A stretch of 64,000 nucleotides of DNA from JAKAWQ01 sp035509315. Its GTDB lineage: Bacteria > Pseudomonadota > Alphaproteobacteria > Acetobacterales > Acetobacteraceae. Below, piece by piece: positions 50,335 through 59,174 of the stretch; position 1 is the stretch's first letter, and each line of letters starts with the position of its first letter. The DNA is taken from NCBI GenBank assembly GCA_035509315.1, contig DATJLS010000052.1:17898-81897 (forward strand), written 5' to 3'. The translations under genes were made by a program, and so were the position numbers. The notes under the pieces are model-generated. The model saw nothing but the letters and a program-made list of their open reading frames with translations, did not search any database and was not told the DNA's origin.

Positions 50335-51188
50335 GCGGCTTCCTTGACCAGGAGCAGATCGAGGATGCGGGCAAGCGTCGCGGCGATCTCGCCGCGCGGG
50401 ACGACTTTGTCCACGATGCCGTGGGCGTGGAGATACTCGGCACGCTGGAATCCCTCGGGCAGTTTTTCGCGCACGGTCTGCTCGATCACCCGCTGCCCGG
50501 CGAAGCCGATCAGCGCATTGGGCTCGGCGATGGCAATGTCCCCGAGCATGGCGAAGCTCGCGGTCACGCCGCCGGTGGTGGGATCGGTGAGCACGACGAT
50601 GTAAGGAAGGCCGGCCTCCTTGACCATGCGCACCGCGAGCACGCTGCGCGGCATCTGCATCAGGCTGATCGCCCCTTCCTGCATGCGCGCCCCGCCCGAG
50701 GCGGTGAAGACGATGAGAGCCGCCTCCTGCAAGCAGGCGAGACGCGCAGCGGCGAGAATCCCCTCGCCCACAGCCGCGCCCATCGAGCCGCCCATGAAGC
50801 CGAATTCCATCGCCGCGACGACAGATTTGTGCCCGCCGACGGTGCCGTGGGCGACGATCAGCGCATCATCGAGGCTGGTTTTCTCACGCGCCTCGCGGAG
50901 TCGCTCGGAATAGCGCTTCTGGTCGCGGAAACGGAGCGGATCGGCGGGGACCTTCGGCAGCTCGATCGTCGTATAACGGCCTTCATCAAAGGTCCAGCCG
51001 AGCCGCTCGGTCGCCGTGGCGCGCAGATGATGCCCGCAATGGGGGCAGACCTTGAGAGTCTTCTCGAGATCGCGATGGAAGATCATCTGCTGGCAGGCAG
51101 GGCATTGGTGCCAGAGATTCTCCGGCACCTCGCGCCTTCCGAGCAGGGTGCGGATTTTTGGCCGCACATATTCCGAAAGCCAGCTCAT
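50331..51188 (-). CDS. accD: Acetyl-CoA carboxylase carboxyltransferase subunit beta
   Basis: A 285-residue subunit of the carboxyltransferase that makes malonyl-CoA for fatty acid synthesis. An N-terminal zinc ribbon with C29, C32, C48 and C51 (QCPACQQ and VCPHCGHH) is followed by the crotonase-fold domain, including the oxyanion segment FTASGGARMQEG and VLTDPTTGGVTASFAMLGDIAIAEP. It lies in the order trpB-trpA-accD-folC typical of alphaproteobacteria. Confidence 0.96.
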   Translation of the reverse strand: MSWLSEYVRPKIRTLLGRREVPENLWHQCPACQQMIFHRDLEKTLKVCPHCGHHLRATATERLGWTFDEGRYTTIELPKVPADPLRFRDQKRYSERLREAREKTSLDDALIVAHGTVGGHKSVVAAMEFGFMGGSMGAAVGEGILAAARLACLQEAALIVFTASGGARMQEGAISLMQMPRSVLAVRMVKEAGLPYIVVLTDPTTGGVTASFAMLGDIAIAEPNALIGFAGQRVIEQTVREKLPEGFQRAEYLHAHGIVDKVVPRGEIAATLARILDLLLVKEAA

Positions 51189-51215
51189 CTCGCCCAGCTC
51201 ATCCCGCCATAGCCG

Positions 51216-52046
51216 TCATGCCGCGACCCGGGCGTCACGCACGCCTTCGGCAAGGGCGCGGACATCGGCGAGCACGCGCGCGACGGTGTCTTGCTGCGCG
51301 CGGCCATTTTCATCGAGCGAAGCGGCAAGTGTTGCGATCAGCGAAGAGGCGACGACCGCAGCATCGGCCAATCGCACGACTTCGGCAGCCTGCGAAGGTG
51401 TCTTTACGCCGAACCCCACCGCGATCGGGAGATCCGTCACGCGACGCAGGCGCGGCAGGTTCGCCGCGAGTTCGGCCGATGTGGCGCTCCGTGTGCCGGT
51501 GATGCCGGTGATGCTGACGTAATAGACGAAACCCGAGCTCCCCTCGAGCACTTTTGGCAGCCGTGCATCGTCGGTGGTGGGGGCGACGAGCCGGATGACA
51601 TCGAGTCCGTTCGCTTTTGCGTACGGCAGCAGAAGGTCCGCTTCCTCGGTCGGGAGATCGACGACGATGAGGCCATCCACGCCGGAAGCGGCCGCGTCCC
51701 GCGCGAAGGGCTCGGTTCCGTAAGAGAGGATCGGGTTGAGATAGCCCATCAGGATCACCGGCGTTTCCGAATTGCCGGCGCGGAAATCTCGTACCATCGC
51801 GAGCGTGCGCCGGAGCGTGGCGCCGGCGGTGAGCGCGCGCCGGCCGGCTGCCTGGATGATCGGTCCGTCCGCCATTGGGTCGCTGAAGGGAACGCCGATC
51901 TCGATCAGGTCGGCGCCGGCTTCGGGCAGGCCGGCAAGGAGCGCGGCGCTCGTTGCCGCGTCCGGGTCACAGGCTTCGATGAAAGGGATGAGCGCGCCGC
52001 GACCACCGTTTTTGAGGCTCGCGAAACGCGCAGCGATGCGGTTCAC
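51216..52046 (-). CDS. trpA: Tryptophan synthase alpha chain
   Basis: A 276-residue TIM-barrel that cleaves indole-3-glycerol phosphate to indole. The catalytic Glu49 and Asp60 are both present in ADLIEIGVPFSDPMADGP at exactly the classical numbering. VDGLIVVDLPTEEADLL and YYVSITGITGTR are the usual loop regions, the latter being the mobile loop 6. The start is GTG 52046, whose last bases overlap the trpB stop. Confidence 0.96.
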   Translation of the reverse strand: MNRIAARFASLKNGGRGALIPFIEACDPDAATSAALLAGLPEAGADLIEIGVPFSDPMADGPIIQAAGRRALTAGATLRRTLAMVRDFRAGNSETPVILMGYLNPILSYGTEPFARDAAASGVDGLIVVDLPTEEADLLLPYAKANGLDVIRLVAPTTDDARLPKVLEGSSGFVYYVSITGITGTRSATSAELAANLPRLRRVTDLPIAVGFGVKTPSQAAEVVRLADAAVVASSLIATLAASLDENGRAQQDTVARVLADVRALAEGVRDARVAA

Positions 52047-53278
52047 AAGGTCACTCCGAGCCGCTCGGCGACGGCGAAGATGTCCTTGTCGCCGCGGCCG
52101 CAGAGATTCATGAGAATGATCTGGTCCGGCCGCATCCCGTGCGCGATCTTCATCACATGGGCGAGCGCATGCGCGGGCTCGAGCGCGGGGATGATCCCCT
52201 CGGTCTTGGCGCAGAGCTGGAAGGCCTCGAGCGCCTCATCATCGGTTGCGGCGGCGTATTCGACGCGATGGATGTCGTGCAGCCAGGAATGCTCGGGCCC
52301 GATGCCCGGATAATCGAGCCCGGCCGAGATCGAGTGTGCATCGATGATCTGGCCGTCATCGTCCTGAAGCAGATAGGTGCAGTTTCCATGCAGCACGCCG
52401 GGGCGCCCGCGCAGCAGGCTCGCCGCATGCTGGCCGGTGTCCAGCCCCTTGCCCGCCGCCTCGACACCGATGAGCCGGACGGAAGGATCATCGAGGAAGG
52501 GATGGAAGAGCCCCATCGCGTTCGACCCGCCGCCGATGCAGGCGACCGCGACATCCGGCAGCCTGCCTTCGGCTTTCTGAAGCTGCGCCTTCGCTTCCTC
52601 GCCGATCACGCTTTGAAAATCACGCACCATCATCGGATAGGGATGCGGGCCCGCAACCGTTCCGATCAGATAATAAGTGTCACGCACATTGGCGACCCAA
52701 TCGCGCAGGGCTTCGTTCATCGCATCCTTGAGCGTGCCGGTGCCGGCGCTCACCGGGCGGATTTCGGCGCCGAGCAGCTTCATGCGAAACACATTGGGCT
52801 TCTGCCGCTCGACATCCGTGGTACCCATATAGACCGTGCAAGGCAGGCCGAAGAGCGCACACACCGTGGCGGTCGCGACGCCATGCTGGCCGGCGCCCGT
52901 CTCGGCGATGATTCTTGTCTTGCCCATGCGCCGGGCGAGCAGGATCTGGCCTATGCAATTGTTGATCTTGTGCGCGCCGGTATGGTTGAGCTCGTCGCGC
53001 TTGAAATAGATGCGTGCGCCGCCGAGGTTGCGGGAAAGCCGAGCGGCGTGCCAGAGCGGGCTCGGCCGGCCGACATAATGCTCGAGATGGTAATCGAGCT
53101 CGGCGCGGAATGCGGGATCGCGCTTTGCTTCCTCATAGGCGCGCTCGAGATCGAGGATCAGCGGCATCAGCGTCTCGGCGACGAAACGCCCGCCATAGGC
53201 GCCGAAGCGGCCGCGTGTGTCCGGACCGTTGCGCAGGCTGTTGCTGCGCTCCGGCGTGGCGCGGGAGATTTCATTCAT
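52043..53278 (-). CDS. trpB: Tryptophan synthase beta chain
   Basis: A 411-residue PLP enzyme joining indole and serine to tryptophan. The Schiff-base lysine is K104 in LNHTGAHKINNCIGQ; AETGAGQHGVATAT binds the carboxylate, and CIGGGSNAMGLFHPF binds the PLP phosphate. ATG 53278 gives the expected N-terminus with GRFGAYGGRFVAETLMPL. The open frame upstream is a shadow of the next gene. It overlaps the membrane-protein gene upstream by 4 bases (ATGA). Confidence 0.96.
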   Translation of the reverse strand: MNEISRATPERSNSLRNGPDTRGRFGAYGGRFVAETLMPLILDLERAYEEAKRDPAFRAELDYHLEHYVGRPSPLWHAARLSRNLGGARIYFKRDELNHTGAHKINNCIGQILLARRMGKTRIIAETGAGQHGVATATVCALFGLPCTVYMGTTDVERQKPNVFRMKLLGAEIRPVSAGTGTLKDAMNEALRDWVANVRDTYYLIGTVAGPHPYPMMVRDFQSVIGEEAKAQLQKAEGRLPDVAVACIGGGSNAMGLFHPFLDDPSVRLIGVEAAGKGLDTGQHAASLLRGRPGVLHGNCTYLLQDDDGQIIDAHSISAGLDYPGIGPEHSWLHDIHRVEYAAATDDEALEAFQLCAKTEGIIPALEPAHALAHVMKIAHGMRPDQIILMNLCGRGDKDIFAVAERLGVTL

Positions 53279-54186
53279 CGTCTTGTCTCTCGCGTGGGAA
53301 GAGTGATGGTCGAAGCGGGAACCCCGGCAGCGAGACGGGTGATCGGCAGCTTGCTCGTCGGGCCGATGAGCGAGCGCACTGCCATCGCCACAGCGATGGC
53401 AAAGCCACCCAGCGCGACCCATTGCGCCGGCCGGACACCGGCAATGAACGAAAGATTGGCCTCCAGGATACGTTCCGCCGGCAGGCCCGTCGCAATCGCG
53501 TACCAGCTGGCCTCGACCAGAGCGGCAGCGGCGGTCGCGCAAAGAGCAAGGACGAAGAGAGGGATTGGCTGGCGCCGCGCGCTTTTCGGCAGGAATCGCC
53601 AGCCGAGCAGCCAGAGATAGAAGCCGGCACAGGTCGCCGAGAGGGTCACGTCCGTCGGCGCTTCCATGAAGCTGTGCAGAAGGGCGAGCACGATCGCCGG
53701 ATGGACGAGGAGATGAAGCCTCCTCCAGCCACGCCCGAGCCGGCGTACCCATTTGTCGGTGGAGGTGAGGGCGAGCGCGGCAAGTCCGAGAAGGGCGGCG
53801 AGGCCGATGGTGAGGACCGGATGGCTCAGCATCTGAACGACGATAAAGCTCCAGGCGAAATTTTGCTGGAAGGCATAGACGCCGAGATGGGCCGCGGCAT
53901 AGGCGGCAGTCGCGACGCCGAGCATCCGCCGCACCAGCGTCAGCCTTGGCAGGGCGAAGAGGGTCGCGAACGGCGTGACCGCGAGCGTCAGGACCAGCAG
54001 CCGGTCCGCCCAGAATCCGGTCAGAAGCAGAGCCGTCTGCGACGGATGGCCCGAGAGTCCGAAAAGCGCCCATTCGGCCACCTGCGCGAGGGCGGGCACG
54101 GGCAGCAGCAGGAAAACGACCGCCTTCAGCCGGGAGAAACGGCCGCTGCGGTCGCGCCAGGGCGCCTTCGAAGGGGCCGCCTTCAT
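53275..54186 (-). CDS. MsrQ/YedZ-like ferric-reductase-fold membrane protein
   Basis: A 303-residue protein with about eight to ten hydrophobic helices. AAYAAAHLGVYAFQQNF and RRLHLLVHPAIVLALLHSFMEA place histidines as in the heme-ligating helices of MsrQ/YedZ, the quinone-linked heme subunit of the periplasmic methionine sulfoxide reductase. It is about 100 residues longer than E. coli MsrQ because of an extra C-terminal helical part. No msrP gene is adjacent; instead its stop overlaps the trpB start. Function as an electron-transfer protein is plausible, but the partner is unknown. Confidence 0.72.
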   Translation of the reverse strand: MKAAPSKAPWRDRSGRFSRLKAVVFLLLPVPALAQVAEWALFGLSGHPSQTALLLTGFWADRLLVLTLAVTPFATLFALPRLTLVRRMLGVATAAYAAAHLGVYAFQQNFAWSFIVVQMLSHPVLTIGLAALLGLAALALTSTDKWVRRLGRGWRRLHLLVHPAIVLALLHSFMEAPTDVTLSATCAGFYLWLLGWRFLPKSARRQPIPLFVLALCATAAAALVEASWYAIATGLPAERILEANLSFIAGVRPAQWVALGGFAIAVAMAVRSLIGPTSKLPITRLAAGVPASTITLPTRETRR

Positions 54187-54214
54187 CACCTTGCGGTTGC
54201 GGCCACGACCATGC

Positions 54215-54844
54215 TCACGGCGACTTGGGCGCTGGCGCGCCGACACCCGGGGGCGGCAGGGTCGGCTGAATGCGCTGGTACCCGCTCGGTGCCGCGAAAA
54301 GTGTTGCCGGTTGAGGGCCATAGGCGACCGAGACCGCCTCGATCCCCGTATCCGGGCTCGGAGCATTGGCGGGTCGCCCGCTCAGCACGACGCCATCGCC
54401 CGTGATGCACGCATCACCGCCCTGATTGCCGCCCTGAGACATCTCCCAGACCGTGCAGGAAATGCCCGCTACGGTACGCGTGCCCTGGCGGACCAGGCGC
54501 AGGTCAGGGGCGCGGAACATCAAATTTCCCATGGCCGGCGGCGCCGGTACCTGCACATAGCTGTGCGTCGCGCTGTTGACCATCGTGACCTCGCCCGCCT
54601 TGTGATCGATCACCAGGAAGCCGGGCTGGCTTGACATGTCGATATGAACGCGCTGATCGGCAGCATCGAAATACATATGCACGATGCGTGTGGCGCCTTG
54701 CGGATCCTGCACGTGGTAGGTCACGGCGACATCCCGTGTCGGCCCGAGAGGAGGCTGGTCATCGGCCCGAGCCGGCATCGCCCCAGGCACGCATGCCAGC
54801 ATGAGCAACAGCGCGCCGAGACCGGAAGCGAGGCGTGACGGCAT
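54215..54844 (-). CDS. Secreted DUF4412-like protein
   Basis: A 209-residue precursor with a signal peptide of about 27 residues (SGLGALLLMLACVPGAMPARA, cleaved before DDQ). The mature protein is beta-rich; VTYHVQDPQGATRIVHMYFDAADQRVHID, FLVIDHKAGEVTMVNSATHSYVQVP and RTVAGISCTVWEM resemble the DUF4412 pattern of periplasmic lipocalin/LolA-like proteins. It ends in a proline-rich tail. A GCAGGAG site precedes the ATG. It lies 28 bases upstream of the MsrQ-like gene, so the two may be co-transcribed. Function unknown. Confidence 0.65.
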   Translation of the reverse strand: MPSRLASGLGALLLMLACVPGAMPARADDQPPLGPTRDVAVTYHVQDPQGATRIVHMYFDAADQRVHIDMSSQPGFLVIDHKAGEVTMVNSATHSYVQVPAPPAMGNLMFRAPDLRLVRQGTRTVAGISCTVWEMSQGGNQGGDACITGDGVVLSGRPANAPSPDTGIEAVSVAYGPQPATLFAAPSGYQRIQPTLPPPGVGAPAPKSP

Positions 54845-54950
54845 TAGACATTCTCCTGCACAAGCAGTGCCAAGCTGAGCCGGCCCTTAGCGCGGGTCAA
54901 GCAGCCGATGCAACCACGGGGCGGACGCGCGAAGACGCCCTATCGGGACA

Positions 54951-55643
54951 TTAGGGATTCTCTACAGGCTCGCCATGGGGCGCGGATGACCCGGCGAGGG
55001 CACGGATCTCGGCGGCAAGCCGGGCCTCGGCCGGTGCCGCGAGCCACTTTGCCCCGGCATCCACCGCCGCCACCAGCTCGGCCCGATAAGCTTCCCGCGG
55101 GATCTCCACGGCGCCGAACTGGGCGAGATGGGCGGTCACGAACTGAGTATCGAGCAGCCGGAATCCGCCCATTCTGAGCCGCGCGACCAGATGAACGAGG
55201 GCGACCTTGGAGGCGTCCCGCACGAAGCTGAACATGCTCTCCCCAAAGAAGGCTGCTCCCAGCGCCACTCCGTAAAGGCCGCCCACCAGCCGCCCATCCT
55301 GCCAGGCTTCCACCGAATGGGCGTGGCCGCGACGGGCAAGCTCGTTGAAGAGGCCCTCGATTTCGGTGTTGATCCAGGTATCTTCCCGGCCCGGGCGGGC
55401 ACGGGCGCAGGCGGCGATGACGCCGGAAAAGTCCTTATCCGCGGAGACGGAGAAATTTCCCTTGAGCACGGTACGGGCGAGCCGTCGCGGCAGATGGAAA
55501 CGCTCGAGCGGCAGGACGCCACGCAGCTCCGGATCCAGCCAGTAGAGCCGGTCGCCGCGGCGCGTCTCGGCCATGGGGAAGAGGCCGGCACGATAGGCCC
55601 GCAGCATCAGCTCGGGCGAGATCTGCAGGCTGCGGCGTGACAT
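54951..55643 (-). CDS. aat: Leucyl/phenylalanyl-tRNA-protein transferase
   Basis: A 230-residue enzyme that adds Leu or Phe to proteins with N-terminal Arg or Lys, marking them for ClpS/ClpAP degradation (N-degron pathway). LMLRAYRAGLFPMAE, WIN-TEIEGLFNELARRGHAHSVE and GGLYGVALGAAFFGESMFS are family hallmarks, as is LDTQFVTAHLAQFGAVEIPREAY. ATG 55643 and ATG 55652 are both possible (three residues apart); neither has a clear ribosome binding site. It is 143 bases from the divergent uronate dehydrogenase-like gene. Confidence 0.94.
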   Translation of the reverse strand: MSRRSLQISPELMLRAYRAGLFPMAETRRGDRLYWLDPELRGVLPLERFHLPRRLARTVLKGNFSVSADKDFSGVIAACARARPGREDTWINTEIEGLFNELARRGHAHSVEAWQDGRLVGGLYGVALGAAFFGESMFSFVRDASKVALVHLVARLRMGGFRLLDTQFVTAHLAQFGAVEIPREAYRAELVAAVDAGAKWLAAPAEARLAAEIRALAGSSAPHGEPVENP

Positions 55644-55785
55644 CGCTTTCATTCTGCTTGAACCGATGGGGTTGGCGCCAGTGGTCCGTTGGCGCGGCGC
55701 CGCCAAGCGACTCGGAGGGGCCCGGTTGACCGGCCGGCGGGGTGCGGGCGAATCTGATCATCCTTGGAAAGGAAGAGATACGGCG

Positions 55786-56619
55786 ATGGCGGATCTGCCG
55801 GCGCGACCCGTCCTGCTGACCGGCGCCTCGGGCGCGCTCGGACGCGTTTTGGCCAGGGGCCTCGCGGCCGAAGGCTGGGCACTGCGCCTGACCGACATCG
55901 CCCCTTTCCCGGATCCGTTGCCCGTGGGGGCGAGCTTCACGGAGGCCGATCTCTCCGACGGGGTCGCAATCCTGCGCCTCGCCGAGGGTTGTGGGACGAT
56001 CCTGCATTTCGGCGGGGTTTCGGTGGAGCGGCCTTTCACCGAGGTACTCGGACCGAATTTCCTCGGCCTTTATCACGTCTATGAGGCGGCCCGGCGCGAG
56101 CGCGCCCGTGTCGTCTTCGCCTCCTCCAATCACACGATCGGCTTCTATGAGCGGGATGTCCGGCTCGACCAGGACTGCCAGTTTCGCCCCGACGGTTATT
56201 ACGGAGTTTCCAAGGCCTATGGCGAGCTGATGGGGCGGATGTACTGGGACAAGCACGGGGTGGAGAATGTCAATATCCGCATCGGGGGCTCGCGGCCAAA
56301 GGTGAACGATGCGCGTACCCTTTCCATCTGGCTCTCCTACGCCGACCTTACGCGCCTAGTGATCCGTGCCACGCTGGCGCCAGGGGTCGGCACGCTCGTG
56401 ATCTGGGGTGCCTCGAACAATTCCCGTGGTTTCTGGGGTCGTGACGGCCGTGACGTGATCGGCTGGAAACCGCGGGATTCGGCCGATCCCTTCATCCCCG
56501 AGCAGGCAGGGAACGTGAGCGGGAATCCGATCGAGGAACGCTACCAGGGCGGGTTTTTTTGCACGATCGGCTATAGCCGGGCCGAGCCATCGCCGCGGGA
56601 AATCTTTCCGCCAAAATAA
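55786..56619 (+). CDS. udh: Uronate dehydrogenase-like NAD-dependent enzyme
   Basis: A 277-residue extended SDR. The cofactor motif is LLTGASGALGRVLARGL (residues 10-26), and the catalytic Y139-x3-K143 is in YYGVSK. FASSNHTIGFYERD and NIRIGGSRPKVNDARTLSIWLSYADL match uronate dehydrogenases, which oxidise glucuronate or galacturonate to the aldaric lactone with NAD+. GGAAGAG precedes ATG 55786. No other hexuronate-oxidation gene lies nearby. The symbol is by family resemblance. Confidence 0.78.
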   Translation: MADLPARPVLLTGASGALGRVLARGLAAEGWALRLTDIAPFPDPLPVGASFTEADLSDGVAILRLAEGCGTILHFGGVSVERPFTEVLGPNFLGLYHVYEAARRERARVVFASSNHTIGFYERDVRLDQDCQFRPDGYYGVSKAYGELMGRMYWDKHGVENVNIRIGGSRPKVNDARTLSIWLSYADLTRLVIRATLAPGVGTLVIWGASNNSRGFWGRDGRDVIGWKPRDSADPFIPEQAGNVSGNPIEERYQGGFFCTIGYSRAEPSPREIFPPK

Positions 56620-56628
56620 TTTGGCTTC

Positions 56629-57279
56629 CTATTTGGAGGCGGCGCCCAAGCATCGCGCGCCGTCGAGGAAGAGAGCCACGGACCGCTCCGCCCAAGCCGC
56701 GAGGCCGGCTTCGTCGAGCGGCCGGCCGAGACCGAGCGCCCGCCTGCGGGGTGCGCTCACCACCAGCATCAGGAATTGCTCGGCGGCGAAAGCGAGCGCG
56801 TCCGGCGAAAGCGCGCCGAGCTCGGGAGAGCGGCGCAGCAGATCGATGAGCCACTCGATCCCGTAACCACCGGCAGCCGAGAGGGTGTGGGCGAGCTCGG
56901 GGAAGCGTTCGGCCTCCGCGATCACCATGCGATGCAAGGCAAGCGCGTCCGGCGCGAGCGCTACCTGCAGGATCCCCTCGGCCGCTTCCTTGAGGGAGGC
57001 GGCGAGCGTTTGCGATCGCCCGACCCGGGCTGCGAAAGCGGCGCGCCAAAGACCGATCCGGCAATCGACGACGCCGCGAAAGAGGGCCGCCTTGTCATGG
57101 AAGCGGGCGTAGAGGGTCCTCTTCGAGACATGCGCGGCCGCGGCGACCTGCTCCATGCTGGTGGCGGCAAAGCCATGACGGAAAAAGAGGGTCGTCGCGA
57201 TCTCGAGAATCCGCCCTTCGATCTTTTCGGACTCGGCGCGTGAGGGACGCCCGCCATGGCGGGCCGGCGCCTCAGGCAT
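56629..57279 (-). CDS. TetR/AcrR-family regulator
   Basis: A 216-residue repressor-type protein. The N-terminal HTH is complete: ILEIATTLFFRHGFAATSMEQVAAAAHVSKRTLYARFHDKAALFRGVV. The C-terminal domain (FPELAHTLSAAGGYGIEWLIDLLRR and following) is of the AefR/YbiH-like type that binds small hydrophobic ligands. ATG 57279 gives the proper start PEAPARHGGRPSRAE; an in-frame upstream extension lies in the promoter region. It is convergent with the uronate dehydrogenase gene and divergent from the marR-emrAB operon. Confidence 0.9.
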   Translation of the reverse strand: MPEAPARHGGRPSRAESEKIEGRILEIATTLFFRHGFAATSMEQVAAAAHVSKRTLYARFHDKAALFRGVVDCRIGLWRAAFAARVGRSQTLAASLKEAAEGILQVALAPDALALHRMVIAEAERFPELAHTLSAAGGYGIEWLIDLLRRSPELGALSPDALAFAAEQFLMLVVSAPRRRALGLGRPLDEAGLAAWAERSVALFLDGARCLGAASK

Positions 57280-57598
57280 GGGAAGGGTGCTCGAAGAGCG
57301 TGCGTAGGAAGAAGAAGGGCTCAAGACGTTCGTAAAATAGGCAAATGCGAGTGTGGGCGCCACCGCACGCTTTTCCCCTCAAGCGTGACGATTTCCGGCC
57401 ATCACGCGCCCGCTTTGTTTTCCCTATCCATTTCATGGCCTTGGCGGATCGCTTCGCGTCGGGGATGCCTCGATTCCGTCAGAACCCATGCTGATCTAAG
57501 CGCAGCGCGGAGCGGATCAGCGTGGAGTGCATAGCTTCAATAATGGAGGATAACCATAAGCTGGCTTATTATCGCTCTTGTTGCTTTGGTTGACGGAC
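57280..57598. other. 319-base divergent gap between the TetR gene and marR-emrAB
   Basis: No gene is visible. It contains promoters for both directions. A palindrome GCGTGA (57383-57388) / TCACGC (57402-57407) resembles the arms of the REP-like elements. A hairpin CTGATC (57491-57496) / GATCAG (57515-57520), with CGC-AGC-GCG inside, lies further on, and an exact operator-like palindrome is at 57556-57569. Confidence 0.6.
57556..57569. promoter_or_regulatory. Candidate MarR operator
   Basis: ATAAGC TG GCTTAT is a perfect 6+6 inverted repeat, 30 bases before the marR start codon and close to AT-rich sequence suited to a -10 region. MarR-type repressors commonly bind such palindromes in their own promoters, giving autoregulation of the marR-emrAB operon. 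Confidence 0.5.
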
Positions 57599-58066
57599 AT
57601 GACCATTCCAACCAACGACCTTCTCTTTCTCCTCCACGACGTTGCCCGCCTGCTCCGCATCGAATCGGACAAACGCGCCCGCGGGAACGGCATGACCCGT
57701 GCCCAGTGGGTGATGCTGATCTGGCTCGATCGCCGGCCGGGGCTCTCTCAGAAAGAGCTTTCCGAACTGCTTGAGGTGGAGCCGATCACGGTCGCCCGGC
57801 TGGTTGACCGGCTGGAGGCGCGCGGCATGGTCGAACGGCGCTCCGACCCAACCGACCGGCGGATCTGGCGGCTGCATCTGCGCCCTGCGGCGCTGGCGGT
57901 CTTGAGCGAGATCGAGCGGCATCGTGCCGAGATGGTGAGCATGATCACAGCTGGCTTCGATGAGGCGACGATCGCTCAAATGACCGATGCGCTGGCGCGG
58001 ATGAAGGCAATGGTCTGTGCCGAGGTGCGGCCCCGGCCACGAGAGGCGGCCAAGGAGGTCGCCTGA
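57599..58066 (+). CDS. MarR-family regulator of the emrAB operon
   Basis: A 155-residue winged-helix regulator. RAQWVMLIWLDRRPGLSQKELSELLEVEPITVARLVDRLEARGMVERRSDPTDRRIWRLHL is a canonical MarR DNA-binding domain with the DRR wing. It is followed directly, with a one-base TGATG overlap, by emrA and then emrB, so it probably represses its own operon and is released by an exported phenolic or drug-like ligand. ATG 57599 is preferred; TTG 57578 would extend into the leader. Confidence 0.92.
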   Translation: MTIPTNDLLFLLHDVARLLRIESDKRARGNGMTRAQWVMLIWLDRRPGLSQKELSELLEVEPITVARLVDRLEARGMVERRSDPTDRRIWRLHLRPAALAVLSEIERHRAEMVSMITAGFDEATIAQMTDALARMKAMVCAEVRPRPREAAKEVA

Positions 58067-59166
58067 TGTCACAGGCGACGACGGCCAGCGGCAGCGCGCG
58101 CGTTGCCGGCGAGGCCGCGGCGACCCAGGTACGGCGACGGCGCAGGAACCTGCTCCGCCCGATCCTGATGATCGGCGGGGTGCTCGCCGTTGTGGCAGCT
58201 TCGGCGATTTTCTGGCTTGAGGGTGGAACCTATGTCAGCAGCGATGATTCGTATGTCGAGGCTGACCAGCTCCCGGTTTCGACCGATGTCTCCGGCATTG
58301 TCGCGGACGTGGCGGTGCGTGAAGGTGAGACGGTCACCAAAGGTCAGGTGCTGTATCGGCTCGACCCACGGAAATTCGAAATCGCGTTGGCGGGCGCCAA
58401 GGCCGACCTTGCCCAGACTGCGCTGATGCTGCGCGCGATGCAGCAGGACTATCAACGGATGCTGAGCGAGGTGGCGAGCGCAGAGGCCAGGCTCGCTTCC
58501 GACCAGGCAGATCTTGCGCGCTTCGGGCGGCTGGTGGCGAGCGGGGGCGTGCCGCGGGCGCAATATGACGACGCGCGGTTCAAGGCGCAGGCCGACCTGG
58601 CGACGGTGGACGCGCTCAAAGGCAATGCCGCCGTGCAGCTTGCCAAGCTTAATGGGATGCCGGATGCGCCGGTGACCTCGCTGCCGCAATATCAGGCGGC
58701 CGAGGCGAAGGTGGCGGAGACGCAACGAGAGTTCGACCATTCGGTGGTGCGTGCGCCTTTTGATGGAATCGTCACTCAGGTGAGCAAGCTGCAGCCGGGC
58801 ATGTATCTCCCCGCCGGCACGGCGGCTTTCGGCCTCGTCTCCGACGAGCATTTCTGGGTCACCGCCAATCCGAAAGAGACCGAGCTCACCTGGGTTCGGC
58901 CCGGCAATCCGGCGACGGTCACCGTGGACACTTATCCCGGACGCGTCTGGCATGGCAGCGTGGAAAGCATCAGCCCTGCGGTCGGCTCGGCCTTCTCGCT
59001 GCTGCCGGCGGAGAATTCCTCGGGCAACTGGGTGAAGGTTGTGCAGCGCATTCCGCTCCGGGTCCGGATCGACCGCGAGCCGGGCGATCCGCCGCTGCGC
59101 GCGGGAATGAGCGTCGAAGTCTCGATCGACACCGGCCATCGGCGCACGCTCGCCGATCTCTGGTAG
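58066..59166 (+). CDS. emrA: EmrA/HlyD-type membrane fusion protein
   Basis: A 366-residue periplasmic adaptor anchored by one N-terminal membrane helix (about residues 29-51, LLRPILMIGGVLAVVAASAIFWL split over the border). The first half lipoyl motif VSSDDSYVEADQLPVSTDVSGIVADVAVREGETVTKGQVLYRLD, a coiled-coil hairpin, and the second half FDHSVVRAPFDGIVTQVSKLQPGMYL are typical. It couples the inner-membrane transporter EmrB to an outer-membrane channel. It starts one base into the marR stop. Confidence 0.93.
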   Translation: MSQATTASGSARVAGEAAATQVRRRRRNLLRPILMIGGVLAVVAASAIFWLEGGTYVSSDDSYVEADQLPVSTDVSGIVADVAVREGETVTKGQVLYRLDPRKFEIALAGAKADLAQTALMLRAMQQDYQRMLSEVASAEARLASDQADLARFGRLVASGGVPRAQYDDARFKAQADLATVDALKGNAAVQLAKLNGMPDAPVTSLPQYQAAEAKVAETQREFDHSVVRAPFDGIVTQVSKLQPGMYLPAGTAAFGLVSDEHFWVTANPKETELTWVRPGNPATVTVDTYPGRVWHGSVESISPAVGSAFSLLPAENSSGNWVKVVQRIPLRVRIDREPGDPPLRAGMSVEVSIDTGHRRTLADLW

Positions 59167-59174
59167 GTTTCGCC

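Noticed and set aside
52043..54073. Extended 676-codon version of trpB
   Set aside because: The 265 residues before the ATG at 53278 are Arg/Pro-rich antisense-type sequence within the MsrQ-like gene; TrpB has its normal start at 53278.
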